Shown: one piece after another, positions 47,691 to 55,785 of the stretch
Layout of the letters: each line of letters opens with the position of its first letter
Numbering within the stretch: the stretch's first letter is position 1
Assembly: GCA_947305745.1 (NCBI GenBank)
Contig: CAMZEH010000001.1
Location: 62,001 to 126,000 of the forward strand
DNA length: 64,000 nucleotides
Source: an uncultured Clostridia bacterium
GTDB taxonomy: Bacteria; Bacillota; Clostridia; Oscillospirales; Acutalibacteraceae
Reading direction: 5' to 3'
The notes under the pieces: model-generated
What the model was told of the DNA's origin: nothing
What the model saw: the letters and a program-made list of their open reading frames with translations, nothing else
Database searches by the model: none
Translations under genes and position numbers: made by a program

Positions 47691-49142
47691 ATGTTTTCTA
47701 AAGATTTGCGAAGCCTAACAAAACAAAATATGCTTAATTCAAGTCTTTTCAGAAAGACATATATCCTCACACTTTCTTTTGAGATGTTGGCATTTTTAAA
47801 TATAGTTTCTTTGGCTGTAAAATCGCTCGTTCTCTGCTGGGGACTCTTTATTTTAATACACGATTTCTTTATAGAAAAAAGAGCGTTTAAAATAGCGCAC
47901 AAAAATTTATTCTGGGCGTTTTTAATATCCATGACGCTTACCTCATGCGTGCATTTTACCGTGTGGTTTGTGCCGAATTTAGTGATAATTTATTATACAG
48001 CAGTATGTTTTTTTATATTTTACGGAATGTACACCGAACAAAATCTCAAAAAAACAGAACAAGAAATGATATTTATATTCAAATTCTGGACGATTTTTGC
48101 CACAGTTTGCGGAATTCTCTCGCTAATGCTACTACTTGTAAAAAACGAATATACAATTTTCGGGTATAACCTGGGAATTTTCAGAAACAGGCTTATAGGT
48201 ATTTATACGAATTCAAATATACTTGCATTTTCAATGGTGCAGTCTATAGTTGCATGTGATTTTCTTGCAAATCATTACATATCGGCAAGAGCCGGAGCAA
48301 AAAAACCAAATGTGGTATTTTTGATTTTTTGCGTGATCGTAAACTCTGTTTGTTTATTTTTATCGGACTCGAATGCATCATTTTTGTTTATTATCATCTA
48401 CTGCGCTATTAGATTTTTTTGTAATTTATTTTTCAGAGAAAAGAATTTCAAAGGCCTCAGACTCATAAAAACTCTTATGATTGTCATGGCATTTTGTTTA
48501 GTTATGGTTTCGGCATGTTTTGCACTAAGGAGCGTTTGTCAAAAATTTATAAGCATTATAGTAAACGATGTCCATAGGCAAGAGAGAGTTGTTAAGGATA
48601 TAATTAATGGCAATAATCCCGATGATGTGATTAAATCCGTTGACGAGCATATAGACTCCATAATTATTCAAGGTGAAGAAAGCTCAGGAACACATATAGG
48701 GCGTTCAAATTACGAAGTCAGCAGCGGAAGAATCACACTTCTTAAACAGGGATTTAAAATATTTAAACATAATCCAATAATAGGCATCGGTAGAGCAAAT
48801 TTGCTCCTTTACGGCAAAAAATACATCAAAAACGGACTTATTCACCCTGACTTACACAATGGATATTTGACAATACTTGTTTGCTACGGGCTTCTTGGGT
48901 TTGGTATATTTGCGATCATCACTTTTGTAGTCGCGTTAGACGTATGCAAACATCTTTTCAGCAGTACTGGAAAAAATTATTTCAGTGTGTTCAAACGTCT
49001 TTTTTCGGCGCTCGTGGCTTACTGCGGATATTGTCTTTTTGAAAAAGCAATTCTTTTTGATATGACTTTTATGGTTGGGTTTTTCTGGCTGATTTTAGGT
49101 TATACCATAGCTTGTATAAAAAGTTCAAAAACAGAAATTTAA
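47691..49142 (+). CDS. O-antigen ligase/polymerase-like membrane protein
   Basis: 483 aa with about ten hydrophobic segments and one large external loop (about residues 290-380). This is the topology of Wzy polymerases and WaaL ligases. The loop end GFKIFKHNPIIGIGRANLLLY and HPDLHNGYLTILVCYGLLGF match the Wzy_C/O-antigen-ligase motif. It probably polymerises or attaches the glycan started by the two genes before it. A good AAAGGCGGG site precedes the ATG. A terminator follows. Confidence 0.8.
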   Translation: MFSKDLRSLTKQNMLNSSLFRKTYILTLSFEMLAFLNIVSLAVKSLVLCWGLFILIHDFFIEKRAFKIAHKNLFWAFLISMTLTSCVHFTVWFVPNLVIIYYTAVCFFIFYGMYTEQNLKKTEQEMIFIFKFWTIFATVCGILSLMLLLVKNEYTIFGYNLGIFRNRLIGIYTNSNILAFSMVQSIVACDFLANHYISARAGAKKPNVVFLIFCVIVNSVCLFLSDSNASFLFIIIYCAIRFFCNLFFREKNFKGLRLIKTLMIVMAFCLVMVSACFALRSVCQKFISIIVNDVHRQERVVKDIINGNNPDDVIKSVDEHIDSIIIQGEESSGTHIGRSNYEVSSGRITLLKQGFKIFKHNPIIGIGRANLLLYGKKYIKNGLIHPDLHNGYLTILVCYGLLGFGIFAIITFVVALDVCKHLFSSTGKNYFSVFKRLFSALVAYCGYCLFEKAILFDMTFMVGFFWLILGYTIACIKSSKTEI

Positions 49143-49168
49143 AACAAATAATTAAATATAGCCTTGTT

Positions 49169-49197
49169 CCTTGTTGATTTTTCAACGAGGATTTTTA
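49169..49197 (+). terminator. Terminator of the polysaccharide gene group
   Basis: CCTTGTTGA and TCAACGAGG form a stem around a short T loop, followed by ATTTTTATTTT. It lies about 27 bases past the stop of the polymerase-like gene. Confidence 0.75.
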
Positions 49198-49285
49198 TTT
49201 TATAAAATTTATAAAAAACGCTTGACTTACAAATAAATATATGTAACATCTATATTATAAATAAAAATTGAAAGGTGTGGTTCTG

Positions 49286-50362
49286 ATGGCGGAAGTGTGG
49301 ATAAACAAATCTAAGAAAAATACAAAGCAAATTTTACTTAAATTATCAAAAGACAAAAAATTCAACAAACTTTGCCAAAAAAAGAAAATACCCGAACTTC
49401 CAAAATGCATGGAAAGTTTAACAAAAGAACCATCACCAAACAAAGATGAAATTAGAAGAAACAAAAAAGCATTTTCGACAAAATTAGTTGCCTGGCCTTC
49501 CAACAAAATTCAACATAGCAAATCAAAGAACTATTTTTTAGCATTGTTTTATATCATGGTAAAAACCGTATCCGCTGATGATAATAGCACAAATATAGAA
49601 ATATGTAATACCAAAAATACTGTTATAAGTAGTTTAAACGCATTACATGATAGTAAAACTTTTAAAATTAAGTCATTTAATGAAATTATTAAAAAATTTG
49701 ATTATATCAACAATAGTACATTTTCTGATGCGATTATAGAAATTGTAGGATACATAAATAACAGCAACATCAATAAACTTGAAATCCCGGATGAACAACC
49801 TCAAACAACCGGTGCAAACAAAAATAACACAAAAAATGGATTACGCTCTCCAAATACCGCACAATCTAACATTTCAAATCAAACAGATACTTCAAATGAC
49901 AACGAAAAACAAGAAACAAATAAAATTCAAATAAGATTGTTACTACCTGATAAAAGGGAACAAACTATTGCAAGTTACGACGGATATATGGATTTGTATA
50001 AACATCCAAATTCACTTAACACATCATCTACAACACCACTTCCAAGTTTGCCTAACACACTCTACGGAACGCAAATCGAAATACCTAACAAACCCGGAAA
50101 CATAATATATTTAATACCCGCATTTAAGGAATTTATACCTTATATCGACGATACAAGCAAATTAACTTGGATAGAATTAGCTATAGAAAGATTAATTTCT
50201 AACAAAAAGCTTTTTACACTAAATATGGGATCAAAAAGATTTGTAGCAAAACCGCTTGAACCGATACCTTATGATAAATTAAATGAATATCTATCCGGAA
50301 TTTTAGAAACACTTGATAGAAGAATACAAAATAAGAATATGCAAAACAGCAATTATGATTAA
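49286..50362 (+). CDS. Hypothetical protein with internal hydrophobic segment, 358 aa
   Basis: Not recognised. The start is the ATG at 49286, eight bases after AAAGGTG; in-frame TTG upstream overlaps the binding site. Residues 1-85 are strongly basic (clusters NKSKKNTKQ, KDKK, CQKKK). A short hydrophobic stretch NYFLALFYIMVKTVSADDNS lies near residues 82-100, resembling a signal peptide h-region with a VSA cleavage site but placed far from the N terminus. A Asn/Thr/Ser/Gln-rich low-complexity region (~180-225) follows, then a folded-looking C-terminal part. It is strongly A+T-rich. A possible promoter is TTGACT-16-TAACAT at about 49223-49250. Confidence 0.6.
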   Translation: MAEVWINKSKKNTKQILLKLSKDKKFNKLCQKKKIPELPKCMESLTKEPSPNKDEIRRNKKAFSTKLVAWPSNKIQHSKSKNYFLALFYIMVKTVSADDNSTNIEICNTKNTVISSLNALHDSKTFKIKSFNEIIKKFDYINNSTFSDAIIEIVGYINNSNINKLEIPDEQPQTTGANKNNTKNGLRSPNTAQSNISNQTDTSNDNEKQETNKIQIRLLLPDKREQTIASYDGYMDLYKHPNSLNTSSTTPLPSLPNTLYGTQIEIPNKPGNIIYLIPAFKEFIPYIDDTSKLTWIELAIERLISNKKLFTLNMGSKRFVAKPLEPIPYDKLNEYLSGILETLDRRIQNKNMQNSNYD

Positions 50363-50397
50363 TAACAAAAATATTATTCTAAGGAGATGTATTGACT

Positions 50398-50931
50398 ATG
50401 GCAAACCCAAGACCACTCAGAGAAGGATACCCCATCGCGAAAACCACAAAACAGGAGATCAAAAACACCATTAAACCGCTTGTAGACTACTCCATTAAAG
50501 GTAATCCTATGTTTGTAACCGGTTTCACGAAAATTAACTGGAACAGCCTAAGCGCAAAAAATGTTTTTGATGTCATCTTGCTAATGATCTCTTACGGGCT
50601 TAAAACAAATAGAAACCTCTTTGAAAAATATATTAAACGCGAAAATATGAAAGGAAACATTTCTTTATTCAAATTCATGCGCGAATACAACGGAGTGTAC
50701 CTTAAAAGCAGTCTAAGCGACAATAGCTTTTCTGAGATTTTTAAATCTCTATTCGAAGAAACCGAACAAAATATCAATATCGAAAAAGAACTTAACGAAC
50801 TTAAAATAAGAGTTGGGAAGATCAGCCCGAAAGATATCAACCCCGAGGAAAAAGCTGATCTCGATGCATTTATAGATACCATTATTTTAGGAAGAAGCAT
50901 TGAATCGATTTACGTTCCGGAAGAAGAATAG
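50398..50931 (+). CDS. Hypothetical protein, 177 aa
   Basis: Not recognised. Soluble, helical, charged, with no signal peptide. It starts MANPRPLREGYPIAKTTKQE at the ATG 50398, eleven bases after AAGGAG; a TTG two codons earlier has a five-base spacing and is the alternative. It follows the 358-aa gene by 35 bases and shares its terminator at 50952-50980, so the two are probably one operon and may act together. Confidence 0.6.
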   Translation: MANPRPLREGYPIAKTTKQEIKNTIKPLVDYSIKGNPMFVTGFTKINWNSLSAKNVFDVILLMISYGLKTNRNLFEKYIKRENMKGNISLFKFMREYNGVYLKSSLSDNSFSEIFKSLFEETEQNINIEKELNELKIRVGKISPKDINPEEKADLDAFIDTIILGRSIESIYVPEEE

Positions 50932-50951
50932 AATTTAATTTATAATTTTAT

Positions 50952-50980
50952 CCCGACTGATAATGAGTCGGGGTATTTTT
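50952..50980 (+). terminator. Terminator of the two-gene hypothetical operon
   Basis: CCCGACT, a seven-base loop, AGTCGGG, then GTATTTTTTAT on the plus strand, about 20 bases after the last stop. Confidence 0.75.
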
Positions 50981-50989
50981 TATAAAGTA

Positions 50990-51013
50990 AAAAATCTACT
51001 CTTCTTAGAGTAG
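50990..51013 (-). terminator. Terminator of the 5S rRNA unit
   Basis: CTACTCT pairs with AGAGTAG around a four-base loop. On the minus strand the stem is followed by ATTTTTTAC, giving a terminator about 45 bases beyond the 5S 3' end. A T-run on the other side makes it potentially bidirectional. Confidence 0.65.
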
Positions 51014-51056
51014 GTTTTTTAAAATATATTATATTTAAAAGGAGTGGTAATTTATA

Positions 51057-51176
51057 ATGTTGGCATTCCCCTATTTTCCCAAGCCGTCGCCGACTAAGTA
51101 TCTTTGGCACCACCGAGCTTAACTACCGTGTTCGAGATGGGAACGGGTGTACCCTCAGCGTCATCAACACCAACAT
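51057..51176 (-). rRNA. rrf: 5S ribosomal RNA, stand-alone
   Basis: The minus strand carries the 5S consensus, including CCCGTTCCCATCTCGAACAC, GGTAGTTAAGCTC and GGTGGTGCC. The ends are complementary (ATGTTGG with CCAACAT, helix I), giving a molecule of about 120 bases. No 16S or 23S rRNA adjoins it. A perfect -35/near-consensus -10 promoter and a terminator flank it, so it is a separate transcription unit. Confidence 0.93.
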
Positions 51177-51181
51177 CTTTA

Positions 51182-51210
51182 AGTTTACAGTGTAAAAAGA
51201 GTTTTGTCAA
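51182..51210 (-). promoter_or_regulatory. Promoter of the 5S rRNA gene
   Basis: TTGACA, 17 bases, TAAACT on the minus strand. The -10 ends six bases before the predicted 5' end of 5S, so transcription would start at or near the mature end. Confidence 0.75.
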
Positions 51211-51284
51211 GTTGATTTTTTAAATTCGTTTATTTGTATAAAATCGATTACAAAAAAATATACAAAAAAACATTTTACACAAAT

Positions 51285-51707
51285 TTAAATTCTAATTTCT
51301 TCTATTTCGTCATACATTTTAAATTCTATCGGTAAAATTTTCGGTGCATGCGGACTACCCATATAAACGGCTTCGCGCAACAAAATATCACACTTTTCAT
51401 CTCTGTGATTCGCAATTTTAATATTATCCAAAATTTTTACAAATTGCTTCGAAATCAAGCTTTTTTCTTCAAAACTTATCCTTTTCTCGATATTTTTTAA
51501 AACAACGAGTATTAAATCCAATTCATTTAAAATTTGTTCAGTGGATTCAAACAGAACTTTTCTTTGTACAAAGTTGAGTTTTAAAAGAACGCCCTTTATG
51601 GTTATTTTATTGGTATTTTGAACATTTCCTGCAAAAACAGGTACAGAAAATATTAAACACATTCCTGATAAAAACGCGCTTATCACAAAATTTTTAATTC
51701 TCTTCAT
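51285..51707 (-). CDS. Small secreted protein of unknown function
   Basis: About 140 aa from the ATG at 51707, 11 bases after GGAGG. Signal peptide MKRIKNFVISAFLSGMCLIF...VFA with a likely cleavage after VFA, then a helical, Lys/Glu/Ile-rich mature part of about 114 residues. No known domain. It lies between the 5S gene and yidD. Together with the genes at 25078, 43202 and 44781 it makes a set of four exported proteins without assigned function. Confidence 0.65.
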   Translation of the reverse strand: MKRIKNFVISAFLSGMCLIFSVPVFAGNVQNTNKITIKGVLLKLNFVQRKVLFESTEQILNELDLILVVLKNIEKRISFEEKSLISKQFVKILDNIKIANHRDEKCDILLREAVYMGSPHAPKILPIEFKMYDEIEEIRI

Positions 51708-51741
51708 TGAAATAAAATCCTCCAAAATTGCTGCTTAAAAA

Positions 51742-51963
51742 TCATTTTTTCTTTTCAGGAACAGGGTCATAACCGCCTTTAAAAAGCGGATTACATCTTA
51801 AAATTCTACATAGTGCCATAAACCCCCCGCACAAAACTCCAAAGCGTTCTATGGAAGTTATCGCATACTCAGAACACGTTGGAATGTATCTGCAGCAAGG
51901 TTTTTTTAATCTTGAAATATACTTCTGATAGAATTTTATAAGTTTTATGAAAAGCTTTTTCAT
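51742..51963 (-). CDS. yidD: Membrane protein insertion efficiency factor YidD
   Basis: Small membrane-associated protein that helps YidC-dependent insertion. 73 aa from ATG 51963, overlapping the rnpA stop by 4 bases. The signature runs from [20 protein letters not shown] to [14 protein letters not shown]. The open frame upstream lies inside rnpA. In most Firmicutes yidC follows directly; here it is 7 kb away. Confidence 0.95.
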   Translation of the reverse strand: MKKLFIKLIKFYQKYISRLKKPCCRYIPTCSEYAITSIERFGVLCGGFMALCRILRCNPLFKGGYDPVPEKKK

Positions 51964-52295
51964 TTTAAGGCACCAAACTTCTCCAAATGAATTTTCATAT
52001 CTTTTAAAACATCTTGAGTTTTTACAAAACATGTTTTACTTCTGGCCACGAAAATCAAGTCATATCCGTTTTTTACTTTATTTTTGAGTTCGGCAAAAGC
52101 CGCGCGGATAATTCTTCTCGCGCGGTTTCTTTTTACGGCGTTTCCTATCTTTTTGCTCGTGGTAATACCAAAACGAACGGCTGGAAGTTTACTTTTTAAA
52201 AGATATGTAACAACTACAGGAGAGGCCATGCTTTTCCCACGACTATAAATTTTCTTGTAATCGCGATTTTTATTAATCTTGGTTTTTTCCCTCAT
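51960..52295 (-). CDS. rnpA: Ribonuclease P protein component
   Basis: Protein subunit that helps RNase P RNA process tRNA precursors. 111 aa from ATG 52295 ([20 protein letters not shown]), following AAAGGA. The RNA-binding signature [17 protein letters not shown] is intact. The RNA subunit gene is not in this window. Confidence 0.95.
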   Translation of the reverse strand: MREKTKINKNRDYKKIYSRGKSMASPVVVTYLLKSKLPAVRFGITTSKKIGNAVKRNRARRIIRAAFAELKNKVKNGYDLIFVARSKTCFVKTQDVLKDMKIHLEKFGALK

Positions 52296-52373
52296 AATAA
52301 TTTCCTTTACAAAAAAATAAAGACCCACAAATAGGTCTAAATTTTTCAAATTAACATAAGTGCGACCAAAAAA

Positions 52374-52508
52374 TTAATATGTCAATCTTTTTCTGCCTTT
52401 GGCCCTTCTTCTCGCCAAAACTTTAATCCCATTTCTTGTGGACATTCTCTTTCTGAAGCCGTGCTCTTTTTTTCTGTGGAGCTTCTTCGGCTGATAAGTT
52501 CTAAGCAT
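52374..52508 (-). CDS. rpmH: 50S ribosomal protein L34
   Basis: A 44-codon frame reading [20 protein letters not shown] and ending [11 protein letters not shown], the L34 consensus. GGAGGG precedes the ATG. First gene of rpmH-rnpA-yidD, divergent from dnaA, with a perfect promoter. Confidence 0.97.
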   Translation of the reverse strand: MLRTYQPKKLHRKKEHGFRKRMSTRNGIKVLARRRAKGRKRLTY

Positions 52509-52585
52509 TCTAAAATCCCTCCGAATCCATCAATTTCGTAACTTTAATCATTACATCATCACTGACTTTTAATTTATGCTTACTA

Positions 52586-52614
52586 ATTATAACGCAAAAA
52601 ATCAGCTTTGTCAA
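52586..52614 (-). promoter_or_regulatory. Promoter of rpmH-rnpA-yidD
   Basis: Perfect TTGACA, 17 bases, perfect TATAAT on the minus strand: a full consensus promoter. Confidence 0.85.
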
Positions 52615-52716
52615 GGCACTTTATCGCTATTTTTTATTAACTTGTAAATTTTCAATCACACACCAACCGATTTAAAAAGCTACGGATGTTTTTATAAGTT
52701 TCAAACACTTCGATTG

Positions 52717-52745
52717 TTGAAAAAAAGTTTAAAAAATGATAGAAT
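52717..52745 (+). promoter_or_regulatory. Promoter of dnaA
   Basis: TTGAAA, 17 bases, TAGAAT on the plus strand, 52 bases before the dnaA ATG. The rest of the rpmH-dnaA gap (52509-52797) shows no clear DnaA boxes. Confidence 0.65.
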
Positions 52746-52797
52746 ATTTCGGAATATATTTTTATCTTTAGAACCCTTATTTTTCGGAGGTTTTTAT

Positions 52798-54114
52798 ATG
52801 AATTCTTTTAATGAGGCGTGGAGCCTTATTTGTGATTTTTGCAAGACGAGAATCACCGGGGTGGCTTACAAGACGTGGATAAGCCGTATCGAACCCATTA
52901 AACTCGATTTTGACGAGGGTAAAGCTGTTTTGATGGCGCCAAACGAATTTCACAGGCAAACCCTCAATAAATGTTATTTACCGCTTCTGACAAACGCTTT
53001 CAGCGAAATTTTCGGCTCAGGAATAGATATTTGTTTCACAATTCCTGACGAACTTGAAAATTCAGACAAAAAATGCGATCAAAACCTTGCAATCGACTCG
53101 GACTATGAATTCACTTTCGATACTTACATAGTCGGCTCTTCAAATAAATTCGCACACGCCGCCGCTTTGGCAGTTGCCGCAAACCCGGCGGGAGCATACA
53201 ACCCACTTTTCATATATGGTAACTCAGGGCTCGGTAAAACTCACCTTCTGCACGCGATTTGCAATGACATAAAAAAAACAAGTCCGAACAAGACTTTTCT
53301 TTACATAAAAGGCGATGACTTCACGAACGAGCTAATCGATTCAATCCGCAAAAACACGATGAGTGAGTTCCATCAAAAATACCGCAAAACAGACGTTCTG
53401 CTCGTAGACGATATTCAGTTCATCGCGGGAAAAGACTCAACTCAAGAGGAATTCTTCCATACGTTTAACTCGCTTTACGAAGCTAAAAAACAAATCGTAT
53501 TGACATCGGACAGGCCTCCAAAAGAAATACAAACTCTCGAAGACCGTTTGCGCACACGTTTTGAGTGGGGACTGATTGCAGACATTCAGCCGCCCGACTT
53601 CGAAACGAGAATAGCGATAATCAAGCGCAAAGCCGAACTTCTTGATATAAAAATACCGAACGAAGTTTGTGAATACATAGCGAAAAAACTAAAAACAAAC
53701 ATTCGTCAGCTTGAAGGCGCTGTCAAAAAGATGAAAGCTCATCACCTTCTCGGGGGCGAGCCAATGGGAATTCAAACTGCTCAAATGGCTATTTCAGACA
53801 TACTTAACAACGACCAACCGCCACCTGTAACGATTGAGAAAATAATCGAAGAAGTCGCAAGGACGTTCAGCGTAACGGCTGACGACATACGTTCCTCAAA
53901 ACGTTCGGCATCAGTTTCGAACGCGCGGCAGATTTCGATGTATATAGTCAGAGAAATCACACAGCTTCCGCTCACTTCCATAGGAGATGAATTCGGCGGA
54001 CGTGATCACTCGACAATAGTTTATGCTTTGCAGCAGGTTGAAAAAACTCTCGCAACCGACAAAAAAACAAAAGCTATGGTAGAAGATATAATAAAAAACA
54101 TAAGAGACAGATAG
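52798..54114 (+). CDS. dnaA: Chromosomal replication initiator protein DnaA
   Basis: Opens the origin and loads the replicative helicase. 438 aa: domain I (residues ~1-80), short linker, AAA+ domain III with Walker A GNSGLGKTHLLHA and Walker B VLLVDDIQFIAG, and domain IV with the DNA-binding signature GGRDHSTIVYALQQVE. The frame is open 28 codons upstream, but the ATG at 52798 follows GGAGG by seven bases and gives the usual N terminus. oriC lies directly downstream. Confidence 0.96.
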   Translation: MNSFNEAWSLICDFCKTRITGVAYKTWISRIEPIKLDFDEGKAVLMAPNEFHRQTLNKCYLPLLTNAFSEIFGSGIDICFTIPDELENSDKKCDQNLAIDSDYEFTFDTYIVGSSNKFAHAAALAVAANPAGAYNPLFIYGNSGLGKTHLLHAICNDIKKTSPNKTFLYIKGDDFTNELIDSIRKNTMSEFHQKYRKTDVLLVDDIQFIAGKDSTQEEFFHTFNSLYEAKKQIVLTSDRPPKEIQTLEDRLRTRFEWGLIADIQPPDFETRIAIIKRKAELLDIKIPNEVCEYIAKKLKTNIRQLEGAVKKMKAHHLLGGEPMGIQTAQMAISDILNNDQPPPVTIEKIIEEVARTFSVTADDIRSSKRSASVSNARQISMYIVREITQLPLTSIGDEFGGRDHSTIVYALQQVEKTLATDKKTKAMVEDIIKNIRDR

Positions 54115-54177
54115 ATTTTTTTATCCGATTTTCTTTCAACAACTTTTCAACTTTAAACATTTCGTTTTCAACAGAAT

Positions 54178-54316
54178 TGTGGATAATGCAGTTCCCAAAA
54201 AAATTCTTCACAAATTATAAACAACTTGTCCACAAAAGAAAAATTGTTTTAAAAATCTCGCTACTGCGGATTACAGAGTTTTTCAACAAATTAACAGCCC
54301 CTACTACTAATACTAA
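54178..54316. other. Replication origin region (oriC)
   Basis: The 274-base dnaA-dnaN gap holds a perfect DnaA box TTATCCACA on the minus strand (54178-54186), TTGTCCACA on the plus strand (54226-54234), and weaker TTCTTCACA (54204-54212) and TTTTCAACA (54280-54288). These are followed by CCCC and then CTACTACTAATACTA (54301-54315). Its complement reads as consecutive 3'-GAT-type triplets, the DnaA-trio element of the basal unwinding system, and an A+T-rich stretch follows. The order box, GC cluster, trios, AT-rich matches Bacillus oriC. Confidence 0.75.
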
Positions 54317-54388
54317 AATAATTAATACTATTCTTACCATTATTAAAATTTTTAGATTTTTTCAGAAGAAAGGAACGTGGAAAACTTT

Positions 54389-55495
54389 ATGAAATTTTCA
54401 TGTGAAAAAAATAAGCTTGTCGAAGCGCTTTCGAACGTCCAAAAAGCAGTAGCTCAAAAATCTACAATCCCGGCTCTCGAGGGAGTGCTGCTGACTACGG
54501 AAAATATGAAAATATCCTTCTGCGGATATAACACCGAACTCGGCATAACAACAAATATTCCTGCGCAAATTATGGAAGAAGGCTCAATCGTTTTGAACGC
54601 GCATCTTTTTACGGAGATTGTTCGTAAGCTTCCAAACGATTTCGTTGAGATAGCTCTCGATGATAACTATGTTGTGCATATTTCAAGTGGAAAAAGCTCA
54701 TTTGAGCTTATGGGTATAGATGCAAAAGAATTCCCGAATTTGCCTACCGTTGACGCATCTTCGGCATTTGAGCTTTCTTCGGATATCTTAAAAAGTATGA
54801 TACGCCAGACAATTTTTTCGGTCGCCGAAACCGATTCAAAACCTGTTCATACAGGAACGCTTTTTGAGATAAAAAATAAAGAGATCACGCTTGTTTCTGT
54901 TGACGGTTACCGCATGGCAATGCGCACGGAACCGATTAAAGAAGATTTAGATTTAAGATTCGTCGTGCCGGGTAAAACGCTCAGAGAAGTGCTCAGACTT
55001 TTGCCTATGGAAGACGAACAAATAAAAATCTCGGCGGGAATGCGCCATATTGTGTTTGAAGTCGGAGATTACATCATAATTTCACGTCTTTTGGAGGGTG
55101 AGTTTTTAGACTATAAATCAACTGTTCCGAAAACGATTCAAAACACCGTGAAGGTCAGTACGCAGGAGTTTATAGACAGCATAGAACGCGTTTCGCTTCT
55201 CATCACAGATAGGCTTAAAAGTCCTGTGCGCTGCGTTTTTTCAAAAGATAGAATTAATATTTCTTGCGTCACGACAATCGGAAAAGCAGATGATGAAGTT
55301 GCGTGTTCGAGCGACATAAAAAGCGATTTTGAAATTGCGTTTAATAATAAATACATGTCTGACGCCCTCAGAAACACCGATTGCGATGAAGTCGAAGTGC
55401 AGCTCAGCGGCGCGCTCAGTCCGATAAAAATTGTTCCGAAAGAAGGAAATTCATTCTTGTTCCTCGTACTGCCCGTAAGAATAAAAGCGCAATAA
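54389..55495 (+). CDS. dnaN: DNA polymerase III beta subunit (sliding clamp)
   Basis: Ring-shaped processivity factor of replication. About 368 aa starting MKFSCEKNKLVEALSNVQKA, with three clamp domains and the usual C-terminal ending LPVRIKAQ. A GTG four codons upstream is the alternative start, but its spacing to AAAGGA is too short. It follows oriC and leads the dnaN-yaaA-recF-remB group. Confidence 0.96.
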   Translation: MKFSCEKNKLVEALSNVQKAVAQKSTIPALEGVLLTTENMKISFCGYNTELGITTNIPAQIMEEGSIVLNAHLFTEIVRKLPNDFVEIALDDNYVVHISSGKSSFELMGIDAKEFPNLPTVDASSAFELSSDILKSMIRQTIFSVAETDSKPVHTGTLFEIKNKEITLVSVDGYRMAMRTEPIKEDLDLRFVVPGKTLREVLRLLPMEDEQIKISAGMRHIVFEVGDYIIISRLLEGEFLDYKSTVPKTIQNTVKVSTQEFIDSIERVSLLITDRLKSPVRCVFSKDRINISCVTTIGKADDEVACSSDIKSDFEIAFNNKYMSDALRNTDCDEVEVQLSGALSPIKIVPKEGNSFLFLVLPVRIKAQ

Positions 55496-55506
55496 GGATA
55501 AAAAAC

Positions 55507-55785
55507 ATGGAAAAGCTTGATAATAAAGAAAACACAGAAACTGAAATTGTAATACAAACTCCGTTTATAAAGCTTGATTCGTTTATTAAATTTTGCAGCG
55601 AGGCTGTTACGGGTGCAGAGGCCAAAGAATTTATTTTGAATGGTCAAGTTAAGGTAAATGATGAAGTGTGTAAGCAGCGCGGGAAAAAGCTTTATAACGG
55701 CGATACGGTGGAAATCTCCAATAAAATTTATAAGGTGATTGAAGAAGTTGCGAGTTTTAGAGATTCAAACAGAAAATTACCGTAA
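55507..55785 (+). CDS. yaaA: S4-domain RNA-binding protein YaaA
   Basis: 92 aa with an S4 RNA-binding fold (TPFIKLDSFIKFCSEAVTGA ... KVNDEVCKQRGKKLYNGDTV). In B. subtilis the homologue lies in the same place between dnaN and recF and has been linked to ribosome assembly. It has an N-terminal Glu/Asn-rich addition and a C-terminal tail overlapping the start of recF by about 47 bases. Confidence 0.9.
   Translation: MEKLDNKENTETEIVIQTPFIKLDSFIKFCSEAVTGAEAKEFILNGQVKVNDEVCKQRGKKLYNGDTVEISNKIYKVIEEVASFRDSNRKLP

Noticed and set aside
51046..51120. A ribosome-binding-site-like GGAGTGG followed by ATG on the plus strand
   Set aside because: It lies at the 3' end of the 5S rRNA gene on the opposite strand and leads into rRNA sequence, not a gene.
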